The notes under the pieces were generated by a model that was not told the origin of the DNA, did no database searches, and saw only the letters and a list, made by a program, of their open reading frames with translations. Shown here in pieces: positions 18,448 through 26,941 of a DNA stretch of 64,000 nucleotides (the stretch's first letter is position 1; each line of letters begins with the position of its first letter). Made by a program: the position numbers and the translations under genes. This DNA comes from Amycolatopsis vastitatis (lineage in GTDB: Bacteria > Actinomycetota > Actinomycetes > Mycobacteriales > Pseudonocardiaceae): the NCBI RefSeq assembly GCF_002234595.1, contig NZ_NMUL01000014.1:62001-126000 (forward strand), read 5' to 3'.

Positions 18448-18843
18448 ATGAACGCATTCACCATGAAGAACTGGGACGAGAAGATCGTCAGCGGCACCGA
18501 AGGTGGCCCCCGGGTGGCGTACGCGCACGCCACGATGGCGTACGACGGCGTCATCGAGGGTGAATCGATCTGCGACCTTCTGCTGTACTACGCGGGCGAA
18601 GGCTACGAGAGCGGCACGACGACGTCGCCGAGCTTCGAGCGCTTCGAGGGCAAGATCGACGGTCGCGAAGGGACGTTCGTCGTGCGGCACGAGTACACGT
18701 TCGACGCGAAGGGCATCGCCTCGACGTTCACCGTGGTCCCCGGCTCGGCCACCGGCGAGCTGGCCGGGCTGACCGGCAGCGGCACCGTCGGCGGCGCGAT
18801 GGGCGAGGAGAAAATGGGGTACACCTTCGAGTACACGTTCTAG
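18448..18843 (+). CDS. DUF3224 domain-containing protein
   Basis: 131-aa soluble protein matching DUF3224 (MNAFTMKNWDEKIV; TFVVRHEYTFDAKGIASTF; GLTGSGTVGGAMG), a small beta-barrel fold related to allene oxide cyclase-like proteins. ATG 18448 was preferred over GTG 18439 because the family starts MNxFTMK. It is divergent from the WYL regulator and followed 9 nt later by the winged-helix protein, forming a probable two-gene operon. DUF3224 genes are commonly paired with such regulators; the ligand is unknown. Confidence 0.85.
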   Translation: MNAFTMKNWDEKIVSGTEGGPRVAYAHATMAYDGVIEGESICDLLLYYAGEGYESGTTTSPSFERFEGKIDGREGTFVVRHEYTFDAKGIASTFTVVPGSATGELAGLTGSGTVGGAMGEEKMGYTFEYTF

Positions 18844-18852
18844 GAGTCGCAC

Positions 18853-19956
18853 GTGGACCGTCGCCAGGTACTCGCCTACCGCATCGCCGAGCACGGCCTG
18901 CACCGGACGGCGCGGGACGCGGCCGAACTGGCCGTCGTCCGGGCCGGGCTGCAGGACAGCATGCGCGACACCGCGCTGCTCGCCCTGGTGGCCCGGCTCG
19001 ACGGCCCGGTGTCCCTCGAGGAGGACGACCGGCTCGTCCTGGCCTGGACGTTGCGCGGCGCGCCGCACTACCACCTGCGTTCGGACCTGCCCGAGGTGAT
19101 CCGCGCGCTGGTGCCGCTGGACGACGCGGACGCGCTGGCGCGGATGCTGTGGCAGCGCAAGGAGATGGCGGCGACGGGTCTGTCCGCGCGCGAAGTGGTG
19201 TTCACGGCGGCGGCCGCCATCCGGAAGGTGGTCACGGAACCGATGACGAAGGGCGCCGTTTCGGGGGCGGTGACGAAGGTGCTGCCGCCGTCGTTCTCAC
19301 GGTGGTGCCGGGGCTGCAACGCGACGCACATCCAGGAGCAGCTGATGCGCATCGCGGCCCCGCACGGCGGCGTCCGCCTGGTCACGGGAGCATCCCCGGC
19401 GACGCTGGCCCCGCTGGAGGGCCGCGGCCGGCTGCGCCGCACCCCGGATCCGGCGGCCGCGACGGCTTCCGTCTCGCGGTACCTGGCCCTCAACGGCCCG
19501 GCGACCCCGGGTGAAGCGGCGGAGTACGTCGGGACGGCTCGCGCGGTGGTGGACCGGACGTGGCCACCGGACCTGGCGACGGTGAAGGTGGAGGGCAAGG
19601 TCCGCCACCTGCCATCGTCCCGGCTGGCGAACTTGGAGAACCCCCCGGAGCCGGACGTGGTCCGGCTGCTGCCACCGTGGGACCCGTTCATCCAGGCCCG
19701 CGACAAGGCCCTGCTGGTCCCGGACCCGGCACGGCGCAAGGAAGTCTGGAAGATGCTGGGCAACCCGGGAGTCCTGCTGGCGGACGGCGACATCGCGGGA
19801 ACGTGGCGCACGAAGAGCAGCGCCGCGAAGCTGACATTCACGGTGACGGCGTTCGACCCGCTACGCCCGGCGGTCCGCGAGGAAGCGGAGGCCGAGGCGG
19901 CCCGGGTGGCGGCGGCGCGGGGGTTCGAGAAGCACACGGTCACCTGGGTCGGCTGA
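18853..19956 (+). CDS. Winged-helix DNA-binding protein, AlkZ-like (HTH_42)
   Basis: 367-aa protein of the HTH_42/DUF1006 family containing three tandem winged-helix modules, related to the crosslink DNA glycosylase AlkZ/YcaQ. It contains PSFSRWCRGCNATHIQEQLMR in the middle and LLPPWDPFIQARDK near the C-terminus, both family landmarks. I did not see a clear catalytic QxQ/QxD motif near the N-terminus, so glycosylase activity is uncertain. The GTG start at 18853 follows GGAG by 6 nt. Its proximity to the ATL and adnAB genes supports a DNA-repair role, but this is inference. Confidence 0.82.
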   Translation: MDRRQVLAYRIAEHGLHRTARDAAELAVVRAGLQDSMRDTALLALVARLDGPVSLEEDDRLVLAWTLRGAPHYHLRSDLPEVIRALVPLDDADALARMLWQRKEMAATGLSAREVVFTAAAAIRKVVTEPMTKGAVSGAVTKVLPPSFSRWCRGCNATHIQEQLMRIAAPHGGVRLVTGASPATLAPLEGRGRLRRTPDPAAATASVSRYLALNGPATPGEAAEYVGTARAVVDRTWPPDLATVKVEGKVRHLPSSRLANLENPPEPDVVRLLPPWDPFIQARDKALLVPDPARRKEVWKMLGNPGVLLADGDIAGTWRTKSSAAKLTFTVTAFDPLRPAVREEAEAEAARVAAARGFEKHTVTWVG

Positions 19957-20053
19957 GCCGGCCCCCCGGCCCCACCGTCGCGAACGGCACGCCGAAGACA
20001 CAACCGGCACCCCACCCAGACCCCTCCCCGCAACCCCGATACGAAGCCGAAAC

Positions 20054-20113
20054 ACGGACGGTAGTGCCGGGTCAAGGCACGCTTTCCCGCCTTGACGCGG
20101 CACTACCGTCCGT
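20054..20113. terminator. Long hairpin between convergent genes
   Basis: ACGGACGGTAGTGCCG (20054-20069) pairs exactly with CGGCACTACCGTCCGT (20098-20113), and GTCAAGG (20071-20077) pairs with CCTTGAC (20090-20096), giving a stem of about 23 bp with one mismatch. It lies between the stops of the winged-helix gene and nnaR, consistent with a bidirectional terminator. Confidence 0.75.
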
Positions 20114-20160
20114 AGTCACAATTGGGCTTCGGGGTGGTGGGTCTCAGCACGCAAAGCCGC

Positions 20161-21264
20161 TCAGGCGTCCACCGCCAGCCGATACCCCCGCTTGACCACC
20201 GTCTGCACGACCTTCCCGCCCCCCAGCGAAGTCCGAAGCCGCCCGATGGCCGTCTCGACCGCGTGCTCCTCACCGCCCCCGGGCAACGCCGCGATCAGCT
20301 CACGCCGTGACACCACCCGACCCGGCGAAGCCGCCAGCGCCCGCAGCAGCGCCATCGGCGCCGGCGCCACCTCTCGCCACTCGCCGTCCACAATGGCCGC
20401 CTGGCCGCGAAGCTCGATCGAGTGCCCTCCGGCCCGCAAGCGCGGCGACCGCGCCACCAAAGTCTCCGACACCGTCCGGGCCAGTGCGCCGATGCGGGCC
20501 CGGTGCGGCTGGACCGTGGGCACCCCCAGTGCCGCCAGCGGTGCCGCCGTGATCGGGCCGACGCACGCCGCCACCACCGGGCCCGACAACGCCGACACCA
20601 GGCCCGCCAGCCGGCCCGTGCGGCGGGCCAGTGCCACCAGCGAAGCCGCCGCCGGGGCGCTCGTGAACGGCAATGCGTGGATCGATCCGTCCAGGACCCC
20701 GTCCAGCAGCCGGTCCACCGGGCCCGGGTCCACCGGGCCGACCCAGCGGTACACCGAGATCTCGATGACCTCCGCCCCGGCCGCCCGCAGCGTGTCCACG
20801 AAGTACGGCAACGGCTCGCCGTGCAGCTGCACCGCGATCCGCATCCCCTCGACCCCCGACGAGAGCAGGTGCTGCAGCAGCTCCGCGTTGCTCTCCGACG
20901 CCGGTGAGTACGACTCCGAAAGCCCTGCCGCGCGGATGGCGCCCGTCACCTTCGGACCGCGCGCCAAGAGTGAAGACGCCGACAAGCGCGAGACCAGCGC
21001 GTCTCCCAGCCCCCAGCCCTCGGCCGCCTCCAGCCAGCCTCGGAAGCCGATGCCGGTGGTCGCGACGACCGCGTCGACCGGCGAGGAAAGCAAAGTGGTG
21101 GTCGCCGCGTGCAGCTCGGTGTCGTCCGTCAGCGGCACGATCCGGATCGCCGGGCCGTAGCGGACGCTCGCCCCCTTGCGCACCAGCAGCGCGCCGAGCT
21201 CGTCAGCCCGGCGCGCCGCGGTGATGCCGATCACGAAACCGGCCAGTGGGAGCACATCGGTCAT
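20161..21264 (-). CDS. nnaR: NnaR: HemD-domain/OmpR-type winged-helix regulator of nitrate assimilation
   Basis: 367-aa fusion. Residues 1 to about 265 form a uroporphyrinogen-III synthase domain (TTGIGFRGWLEAAEGWGL, LPFTSAPAAASLVAL). Residues of about 275-367 form a trans_reg_C winged helix (RVVSRRELIAAL; ETAIGRLRTSLGGGKVVQTVVKRGYRL). This architecture defines NnaR, which in Streptomyces and mycobacteria co-activates nitrate/nitrite assimilation genes with GlnR. The start overlaps the nirD stop by 4 nt, placing the regulator at the end of the operon it likely controls. ATG 21264 was chosen over longer, arginine-rich extensions. Confidence 0.9.
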   Translation of the reverse strand: MTDVLPLAGFVIGITAARRADELGALLVRKGASVRYGPAIRIVPLTDDTELHAATTTLLSSPVDAVVATTGIGFRGWLEAAEGWGLGDALVSRLSASSLLARGPKVTGAIRAAGLSESYSPASESNAELLQHLLSSGVEGMRIAVQLHGEPLPYFVDTLRAAGAEVIEISVYRWVGPVDPGPVDRLLDGVLDGSIHALPFTSAPAAASLVALARRTGRLAGLVSALSGPVVAACVGPITAAPLAALGVPTVQPHRARIGALARTVSETLVARSPRLRAGGHSIELRGQAAIVDGEWREVAPAPMALLRALAASPGRVVSRRELIAALPGGGEEHAVETAIGRLRTSLGGGKVVQTVVKRGYRLAVDA

Positions 21265-21602
21265 GGACTCTCCACTTCGACCACGCCCTCTCGCACGCGC
21301 ACCTCGTACACCGGCACCGAAACGTCCGAAGCGTCCAGGCACTGTCCACTGTCGAGCGCGAACCGTTCCTTGTAGACCGGCGAGGCCACCACCGGAACGC
21401 CGCCCGCGTCGCCGACGATGCCCCGCGAGAGCACCGCCGCGCCGCTGCACGGGTCCCAGTTGGACAGTGCGTACCACCGGTCGCCCGGCAGCCGGAAGAT
21501 CGCCACCTGCACGCCGTCCAGCAGCGCGGCGACGCCCGAGTACTCCGGCACGACGTCCGCCGCGCACACCGCCGTCCAGGTTCGTTCGATCGACGTGGTC
21601 AT
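21261..21602 (-). CDS. nirD: Assimilatory nitrite reductase small subunit NirD
   Basis: 113-aa Rieske-fold protein (MTTSIERTWTAVCAADVVPEYSGVAALLDG at the start; DPCSGAAVLSRGIVGDAGG; ASPVYKERFALDSGQCLD), matching NirD, which lacks the iron-sulphur ligands of true Rieske proteins. It is the partner of NirB in NADH-dependent reduction of nitrite to ammonium. It overlaps nirB and nnaR by 4 nt each. ATG 21602 is the only start giving the correct family length. Confidence 0.93.
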   Translation of the reverse strand: MTTSIERTWTAVCAADVVPEYSGVAALLDGVQVAIFRLPGDRWYALSNWDPCSGAAVLSRGIVGDAGGVPVVASPVYKERFALDSGQCLDASDVSVPVYEVRVREGVVEVESP

Positions 21603-24121
21603 CGCCGCACCTCGCTGTTCGAAAATCCAGGAACTCCCAGCATCACGGGGACTTTCTGCGCCCGCTCCTCGCGGAACGAGATGGCCGGGTCGGGCGCGCC
21701 CGGCGCGTTGACGAAGGACGTGAAGCGGGCCAGCTTCTCCGGGTCCTCCAGGACGCCCTTCCACTCGTCGGCGTAGTTGTCGACGTGCTTGGCCATCGCC
21801 GCGTCGAGGTCTTCGCAGATGCCCAGCGAGTCGTCGACGATCACCGCGCGCAGGTGGTCGAGCCCGCCCTCCATCTCCTCGATCCACGGCGCCGTGCGCT
21901 GCAGCCGGTCGGCGGTGCGCACGTAGAACATCAGGAACCGGTCGATGGTCCGGATCAGCGTCTCGCTGTCCACATCGGACACCAGCAGGTCGGCGTGCCG
22001 CGGGGTCGTGCCGCCGTTGCCGCCCACGTAGAGGTTCCAGCCGTTCTCCGTGGCGATGATGCCGAAGTCCTTGCTCCGCGCCTCGGCGCACTCCCGGGCA
22101 CACCCCGAAACGGCCGACTTGAGCTTGTGCGGCGAGCGCAGGCCGCGGTAGCGCAGCTCCAGCTCGATCGCGAGCCCGACGCTGTCCTGGACGCCGTAGC
22201 GGCACCACGTCGACCCGACGCACGACTTCACCGTGCGCAACGCCTTGCCGTACGCGTGCCCGGACTCGAACCCCGCGTCGACGAGCCGTCGCCAGATCAG
22301 CGGCAGCTGGTCCACCGTGGCCCCGAAGAGGTCGATCCGCTGACCGCCGGTGATCTTGGTGTACAGCCCGAAGTCACGGGCCACCTCACCGATCACGATC
22401 AGCTTGTCCGGCGTGATCTCGCCGCCGGGGATCCGCGGCACCACCGAGTACGTGCCGTTGCGCTGCAGGTTCGCCAGGTACCGGTCGTTGGTGTCCTGCA
22501 ACGTCATCTGCTCGCCGCCGAGCACGTGCCCGTTGCCGAGGGTGGCCAGGATCGACGCCACCGCCGGCTTGCAGATCGCGCAGCCGCTGCCCGAGCCGTA
22601 CCGGCCGATCAGCTCGCTGAACGTCGTGATCCGCGTGGCCTGCACGATCTCGAACAGCTCCGCGCGCGACTGGGGGAAGTGCTCGCAGAGCGCCTTCGAC
22701 TGCTCGACACCGGCCGCGCTGAGCAGCCTGCCCAGCAGCGGGACGCACGAGCCGCAGGCGGTACCCGCGCGGGTGCACGCCTTCAGCTTCGGGACGGTGT
22801 CGCAGCCTTCCTCGTGGATGGCCTGGTTGATCGCGCCTTTGGACACCGCGTTGCACGAGCAGATCTGCGCCGCGTCGGGCAGCGCGTCGACGCCGACCGC
22901 GGCGCCGCCGCCCGCCGGGGCGAGGATCGCGCCCGGCTCGGCCGGCAGCGGGCGGCCGACCAGCGCCCGCAGCGTGTTGTACTCGGTCGCGTCGCCGACG
23001 AGCACGCCGCCGAGCAGCGTCTTGCCGTCGTCGGTGACCACGAGCTTCTTGTACGTCCCGGCGACCGCGTCGTTGACGGCGACTTCCAGGGCACCTTCGG
23101 TCTGAGCGTGCGCGTCACCGAAGGAGGCGACGTCGACACCCATCAGCTTCAGCTTCGTGGACGTGTCCGGCTCGGGGAACGTCCCGCTGCCGCCGGTGAG
23201 CTGCGCGGCGACGATCTCCGCCATCGCGTAGCCGGGCGCCACGATGCCGTACACCTTGCCGTCGACCGACGCGCATTCGCCGATCGCGTAGATCGACGGG
23301 TCGCTGGTGCGGCAGGACGCATCCGTGAGGACACCGCCGCGCGGGCCCAGCTCCAGGCCGGACTGCCGGGCGAGGTCGTCCCGCGGCCGGACACCGGCCG
23401 AGAACACGACCAGGTCGACGTCCAGCTCGGTGCCGTTGCCCAGCTTGGCCAGCAGCCGCGAGCCGTCGGCCTCGATGGCGTCGGTCGAAGTTCCCGTGTG
23501 GACGGTGACGTCGAGGCCGGTGATGAGGCGCCGCAGCAGCGAACCGCCGCCCTCGTCGACCTGCAGCGGCATCAGCCGCGGCGCCATCTCGACGACGTGC
23601 GGGGAGAGTCCCATGTCCCGCAACGCCTTCGCGGCTTCCAGGCCGAGCAGGCCACCGCCGATGACGACGGCCGAGCGGCGGCCGCGTCCCGGCTTTTCGA
23701 CCGCGGCCGCGCGGATCGCGTCGAGGTCCTCGATGGTCCGGTAGACGAAGCAGCCGGGCAGGTCGTGCCCGGGCACCGGCGGTACGAACGGCCGCGAGCC
23801 CGTGGCCAGCACCAGGGCGTCGTACGAGACGACCGCGCCGGACGCCGTGGTGACCGTGCGAGCGTCCCGGTCGACTGAAACGGCCAGCTCGCCGAGCCGC
23901 AGGTCGACGTGCGAATCGCCCGCGTAGTCCGAGCCGGGCAAGGCCAGCGCGGCCGGGTCCCAGGTGTCCACGTAGGAGGTGAGCGCCACCCGGTCGTACG
24001 CCGGACGCGGCTCCTCGGACAGGACGACGACGTGCCAGTTTCCTTGGGGGTCTTCCGCGCGCACCGCCTCCACGAGCCGATGGGCGACCATGCCGTGTCC
24101 GGCGACGACCAGGGTGGGCAT
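21599..24121 (-). CDS. nirB: Assimilatory nitrite reductase large subunit NirB
   Basis: 840-aa cytoplasmic siroheme enzyme that reduces nitrite to ammonium with NAD(P)H. Domains in order: FAD/NAD-binding pyridine nucleotide-disulphide oxidoreductase (1 to about 400), BFD-like [2Fe-2S] domain (CSCN near residue 420 and TACGSC about 45 residues later), ferredoxin-like and siroheme/[4Fe-4S] domains (SCVGSTWCRYG near 633, SGCARECAEA near 668). The ATG at 24121 (MPTLVVAGHGM) matches the family; it lies 1 nt after the narK stop. Part of the narB-narK-nirBD-nnaR operon. Confidence 0.95.
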   Translation of the reverse strand: MPTLVVAGHGMVAHRLVEAVRAEDPQGNWHVVVLSEEPRPAYDRVALTSYVDTWDPAALALPGSDYAGDSHVDLRLGELAVSVDRDARTVTTASGAVVSYDALVLATGSRPFVPPVPGHDLPGCFVYRTIEDLDAIRAAAVEKPGRGRRSAVVIGGGLLGLEAAKALRDMGLSPHVVEMAPRLMPLQVDEGGGSLLRRLITGLDVTVHTGTSTDAIEADGSRLLAKLGNGTELDVDLVVFSAGVRPRDDLARQSGLELGPRGGVLTDASCRTSDPSIYAIGECASVDGKVYGIVAPGYAMAEIVAAQLTGGSGTFPEPDTSTKLKLMGVDVASFGDAHAQTEGALEVAVNDAVAGTYKKLVVTDDGKTLLGGVLVGDATEYNTLRALVGRPLPAEPGAILAPAGGGAAVGVDALPDAAQICSCNAVSKGAINQAIHEEGCDTVPKLKACTRAGTACGSCVPLLGRLLSAAGVEQSKALCEHFPQSRAELFEIVQATRITTFSELIGRYGSGSGCAICKPAVASILATLGNGHVLGGEQMTLQDTNDRYLANLQRNGTYSVVPRIPGGEITPDKLIVIGEVARDFGLYTKITGGQRIDLFGATVDQLPLIWRRLVDAGFESGHAYGKALRTVKSCVGSTWCRYGVQDSVGLAIELELRYRGLRSPHKLKSAVSGCARECAEARSKDFGIIATENGWNLYVGGNGGTTPRHADLLVSDVDSETLIRTIDRFLMFYVRTADRLQRTAPWIEEMEGGLDHLRAVIVDDSLGICEDLDAAMAKHVDNYADEWKGVLEDPEKLARFTSFVNAPGAPDPAISFREERAQKVPVMLGVPGFSNSEVRR

Positions 24122-24122
24122 C

Positions 24123-25481
24123 TCAGACCTCCGCTCCCGCGAGCGCCAGACCGCGCTCACTCGTGGGCTGTTCGGCGGGCTTGCGCAGGTAGACCGCCCA
24201 GGTGACGGCGAAGCACAGCCCGTAGAAGACCAGGAACCCGATGAAGGCGGGCACGCCGCTCTTCGCGTCGGCGAAGGACTGCCGGAACGCGAGGTTGATG
24301 AACAGGCCGCCCTCGGCGCCGATCGCGCCGGCCAGGCCGATCAGCGCGCCGGAGAGGCGACGGGCCTTGAGCAGCTCGGCCGCTTCCTCGGCGCCGTTCG
24401 CGATGGCGATCTTCGCCTTGGCGCGGAAGATCGCCGGGATCATCTTGTACGTCGAGCCGTTGCCGATGCCGGCGAGCACGAACAGCACGATGAAAGCGAC
24501 CGTGAACAGCGTCAGGGACTTCGACGTCGACGCCAGGATCAGCACGACCGTCGCCGCCGCCATCCCGATGAAGGTGGCGAACGTGATCTTGCCGCCGCCG
24601 ATCCGGTCGGACAGCCAGCCGCCCGCCGGCCGCGACAGCGAACCGAGCAGCGGGCCGAGGAACGTCACCGCGGCCGCCTGCAGCGGGGTGCGGCCGAACT
24701 GGTTCTGCAGCACCAGCCCGAAGGCGAAGCTGTAGCCGATGAAGGACCCGAACGTGCCGACGTACAGGAACGACATGACCCAGGTGTGCGGTTCCTTGAC
24801 GACTTCGCGCATCGCCTTGGTGTCGCCCTTGACGGTGGCGAGGTTGTCCATGAAGAAGTACGCGCACAGCGCGGCGATGACGATCAGCGGCAGGTAGATG
24901 AAGAGCACCAGCCGTGGCGCGGTCGCGCCCGCCGTGCCGATCACGATGAGCCCGATCACCTGGATCGCCGCGACACCGAGATTGCCGCCGCCGGCGTTGA
25001 GGCCCAGCGCCCAGCCCTTGTGCTTCTCCGGGTAGAAGGTGTTGATGTTCGTCATCGACGACGCGAAGTTGCCGCCGCCGACGCCACCGAGGGCCGCGAC
25101 CAGCAGGAACGTGCCGAGCGAAGTGCCAGGGTGCAGCACGATCGCGGCCAGCGTGGTCGGGATCAGCAGCAGCAGGGCCGACACGACCGTCCAGTTGCGG
25201 CCGCCGAACTTCGCCACGGCGAAGGTGTAGGGCAGCCGCATCAGGCCGCCGATCAGCGTCGGCGTCGAGACGAGCAGGAACTTGTCGGCGGCGGAGAAGC
25301 CGTAGTCCTTGCCCATGAACAGGACGATGACCGACCAGAGTGTCCAGATCGAGAAGCCGATGTGCTCGGCGAAGACCGAGAACCAGAGGTTGCGGCGGGC
25401 GACCTTCTTGCCCGTGGATTCCCAGAACTCTTCGTTCTCGGGTTCCCAGTGTTCGATCCAGTGCTTTCCTTGGTGGGCCAC
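24123..25481 (-). CDS. narK: NarK-family nitrate/nitrite MFS transporter
   Basis: 452-aa, 12-TM major facilitator importer of nitrate (or nitrite exporter) in the plasma membrane. It has the nitrate signature GGVGGGNFASSMTNINTFYPE and, in the second half, GLAGAIGAEGG. The start is GTG at 25481 (product MAHQGKHWIEHW), selected because a perfect AAGGAG lies 6 nt upstream (25488-25493); the ATG at 25517 overlapping the previous stop lacks such a site. It sits between the FAD oxidoreductase and nirB genes, so it supplies substrate to the pathway. Confidence 0.92.
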   Translation of the reverse strand: MAHQGKHWIEHWEPENEEFWESTGKKVARRNLWFSVFAEHIGFSIWTLWSVIVLFMGKDYGFSAADKFLLVSTPTLIGGLMRLPYTFAVAKFGGRNWTVVSALLLLIPTTLAAIVLHPGTSLGTFLLVAALGGVGGGNFASSMTNINTFYPEKHKGWALGLNAGGGNLGVAAIQVIGLIVIGTAGATAPRLVLFIYLPLIVIAALCAYFFMDNLATVKGDTKAMREVVKEPHTWVMSFLYVGTFGSFIGYSFAFGLVLQNQFGRTPLQAAAVTFLGPLLGSLSRPAGGWLSDRIGGGKITFATFIGMAAATVVLILASTSKSLTLFTVAFIVLFVLAGIGNGSTYKMIPAIFRAKAKIAIANGAEEAAELLKARRLSGALIGLAGAIGAEGGLFINLAFRQSFADAKSGVPAFIGFLVFYGLCFAVTWAVYLRKPAEQPTSERGLALAGAEV

Positions 25482-25487
25482 GGCGTT

Positions 25488-25493
25488 CTCCTT
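25488..25493 (-). promoter_or_regulatory. Ribosome-binding site that fixes the narK start
   Basis: AAGGAG on the minus strand, 6 nt before GTG 25481. It falls inside the longer frame starting at ATG 25517, arguing that translation begins at the GTG. Confidence 0.7.
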
Positions 25494-25513
25494 CGTGCGG
25501 CGGTTCGTGGTGG

Positions 25514-26941
25514 TCATTGCGCGGCGAGCCAGTTGGCGATGCCGCCGACGGTGTCGGAGCACCCGCCGCATCCCGTGGTGGCTCGCGTGGCCCGCGCCAG
25601 TGCGGGAGTGTCGGTCGCCCCGGCCTTCCAGGCCTCGATCAGCCGGCCCTTGGTGACGTTGTTGCAGCGGCAGATCACCGCGGCGGCCGGCAGGTCGGCC
25701 GGGCTGGCCGCCGGGGTGGCGCCGGTGGGCAGTGCGCGGCCCAGCAGGACGCCGAGCCGGTCGTCGGGCAGCAGCGTGCCGCGGTCGTGGAACTGGGTGA
25801 TCGTCGCGGCCGCGTCGGGCAGGCCGAGCAGGATCGCCCCGGTGACACGGTTTTCGCGGACGACGAGCTTGCCGTACCGCCCGCCGGTGGGGTCGTTGAA
25901 CGTCAGCACCTCGGCGCCGCCGTCGGACGCTTCGAGCTGGGTCTCGCCCAGCGCGGCGAGGTCGATACCGCGGGCCTTGAGCCGGGTCACGGCTGTCGTG
26001 CCGCGGTAGCGGGCGGCCGCGTTCGTGCCGGTCAGGACGTCGGCCAGCACCGACGCCTGTTCCCATGCGGGCTGGATCAGCCCGGCCGGGGCGCCGGGGT
26101 GGCGGGCGCAGTCGCCGAGGGCGTGGATGCGGCCGTCGCTGGTGCGCAGCGTGTCGTCGACGAGGATGCCCATGTCGACGTCGAGCCCGGCTTCCGTGGC
26201 CAGGCTCGTCTCGGCGCGGACGCCGGCGGCGACCACGACCAGGTCGGCCGGGACGAGGCTGCCGTCGTCGAGCTTGAGCCCGTCGCCGGGCAGGTAGCGG
26301 GCGGCGGTGGCACCGAACTTGAACGTCACGCCCATGTCGGTGAGCTGGCGGGCCAGCACGTGCCCGGCGGCCGGGTCGAGCTGGCGTTCCATGACGTGGC
26401 CGAGCGGGTGCACGACGGTCACCTGGTTGCCGCGCCCGGCGAGGCCGCGGGCGGCTTCGAGGCCGAGCAGGCCGCCGCCGAGCACCGCGACCGGCGCGCC
26501 GAAGCGGGCGGCGTCGAGGATCTTGGCGCAGTCGTCGAGGCTGCGGAAGGCGACCACGCCCGGGCCGGCTTCGAGCCCTTCGACCGGCGGGATCCACGGG
26601 TTGGCGCCGGTGGCCAGGACCAGGGCGTCATAGTCCACTGTGGACCCGTCGCCGAGTTCGACACAGCGCTTCTCGCGGTCGATCCGGGCGACGTCGACGC
26701 CGAGCCGCAGGTCGATGTTGTGCCGCTGGGCCCACTCGTCGTCGTGCAGGCGGACGCTTTCGGCGCTCATCCCGCCCGCGACGACCGCGGACAGCAGCAC
26801 CCGGTTGTAGGCGGCGTGCTTCTCCGCGCCGAGCACGGTCAGCCGGACGCGCTCGGCGATCGGGTCACGGCGGCGGATCTCGTCGGCGAGCCGGGCGCCG
26901 GCCATGCCGTAGCCGACGATGACAACTTCACGGGGGCTCAT
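25514..26941 (-). CDS. FAD-dependent oxidoreductase with C-terminal BFD-like [2Fe-2S] domain (nitrate reductase electron-transfer partner)
   Basis: 475-aa flavoprotein. The FAD motif VVIVGYGMAGARLADEI is at the N-terminus, a second GxGxxG (AVLGGGLLGLEAARGL) forms the NAD(P) site, and CRCNNVTKGRLIEAW with TGCGGC forms a C-terminal bacterioferritin-associated-ferredoxin-like cluster domain. It resembles the NirB N-terminal half without the siroheme part. Such proteins (NasB-type) pass electrons from NAD(P)H to assimilatory nitrate reductase. The ATG at 26941 overlaps the narB stop by 4 nt, supporting direct partnership with NarB. Confidence 0.88.
   Translation of the reverse strand: MSPREVVIVGYGMAGARLADEIRRRDPIAERVRLTVLGAEKHAAYNRVLLSAVVAGGMSAESVRLHDDEWAQRHNIDLRLGVDVARIDREKRCVELGDGSTVDYDALVLATGANPWIPPVEGLEAGPGVVAFRSLDDCAKILDAARFGAPVAVLGGGLLGLEAARGLAGRGNQVTVVHPLGHVMERQLDPAAGHVLARQLTDMGVTFKFGATAARYLPGDGLKLDDGSLVPADLVVVAAGVRAETSLATEAGLDVDMGILVDDTLRTSDGRIHALGDCARHPGAPAGLIQPAWEQASVLADVLTGTNAAARYRGTTAVTRLKARGIDLAALGETQLEASDGGAEVLTFNDPTGGRYGKLVVRENRVTGAILLGLPDAAATITQFHDRGTLLPDDRLGVLLGRALPTGATPAASPADLPAAAVICRCNNVTKGRLIEAWKAGATDTPALARATRATTGCGGCSDTVGGIANWLAAQ

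Noticed and set aside
24123..26597. A single 824-residue fusion of oxidoreductase-like sequence and the MFS transporter
   Set aside because: The N-terminal part is an arginine-rich out-of-frame reading of the FAD oxidoreductase gene; the transporter has its own RBS and GTG.
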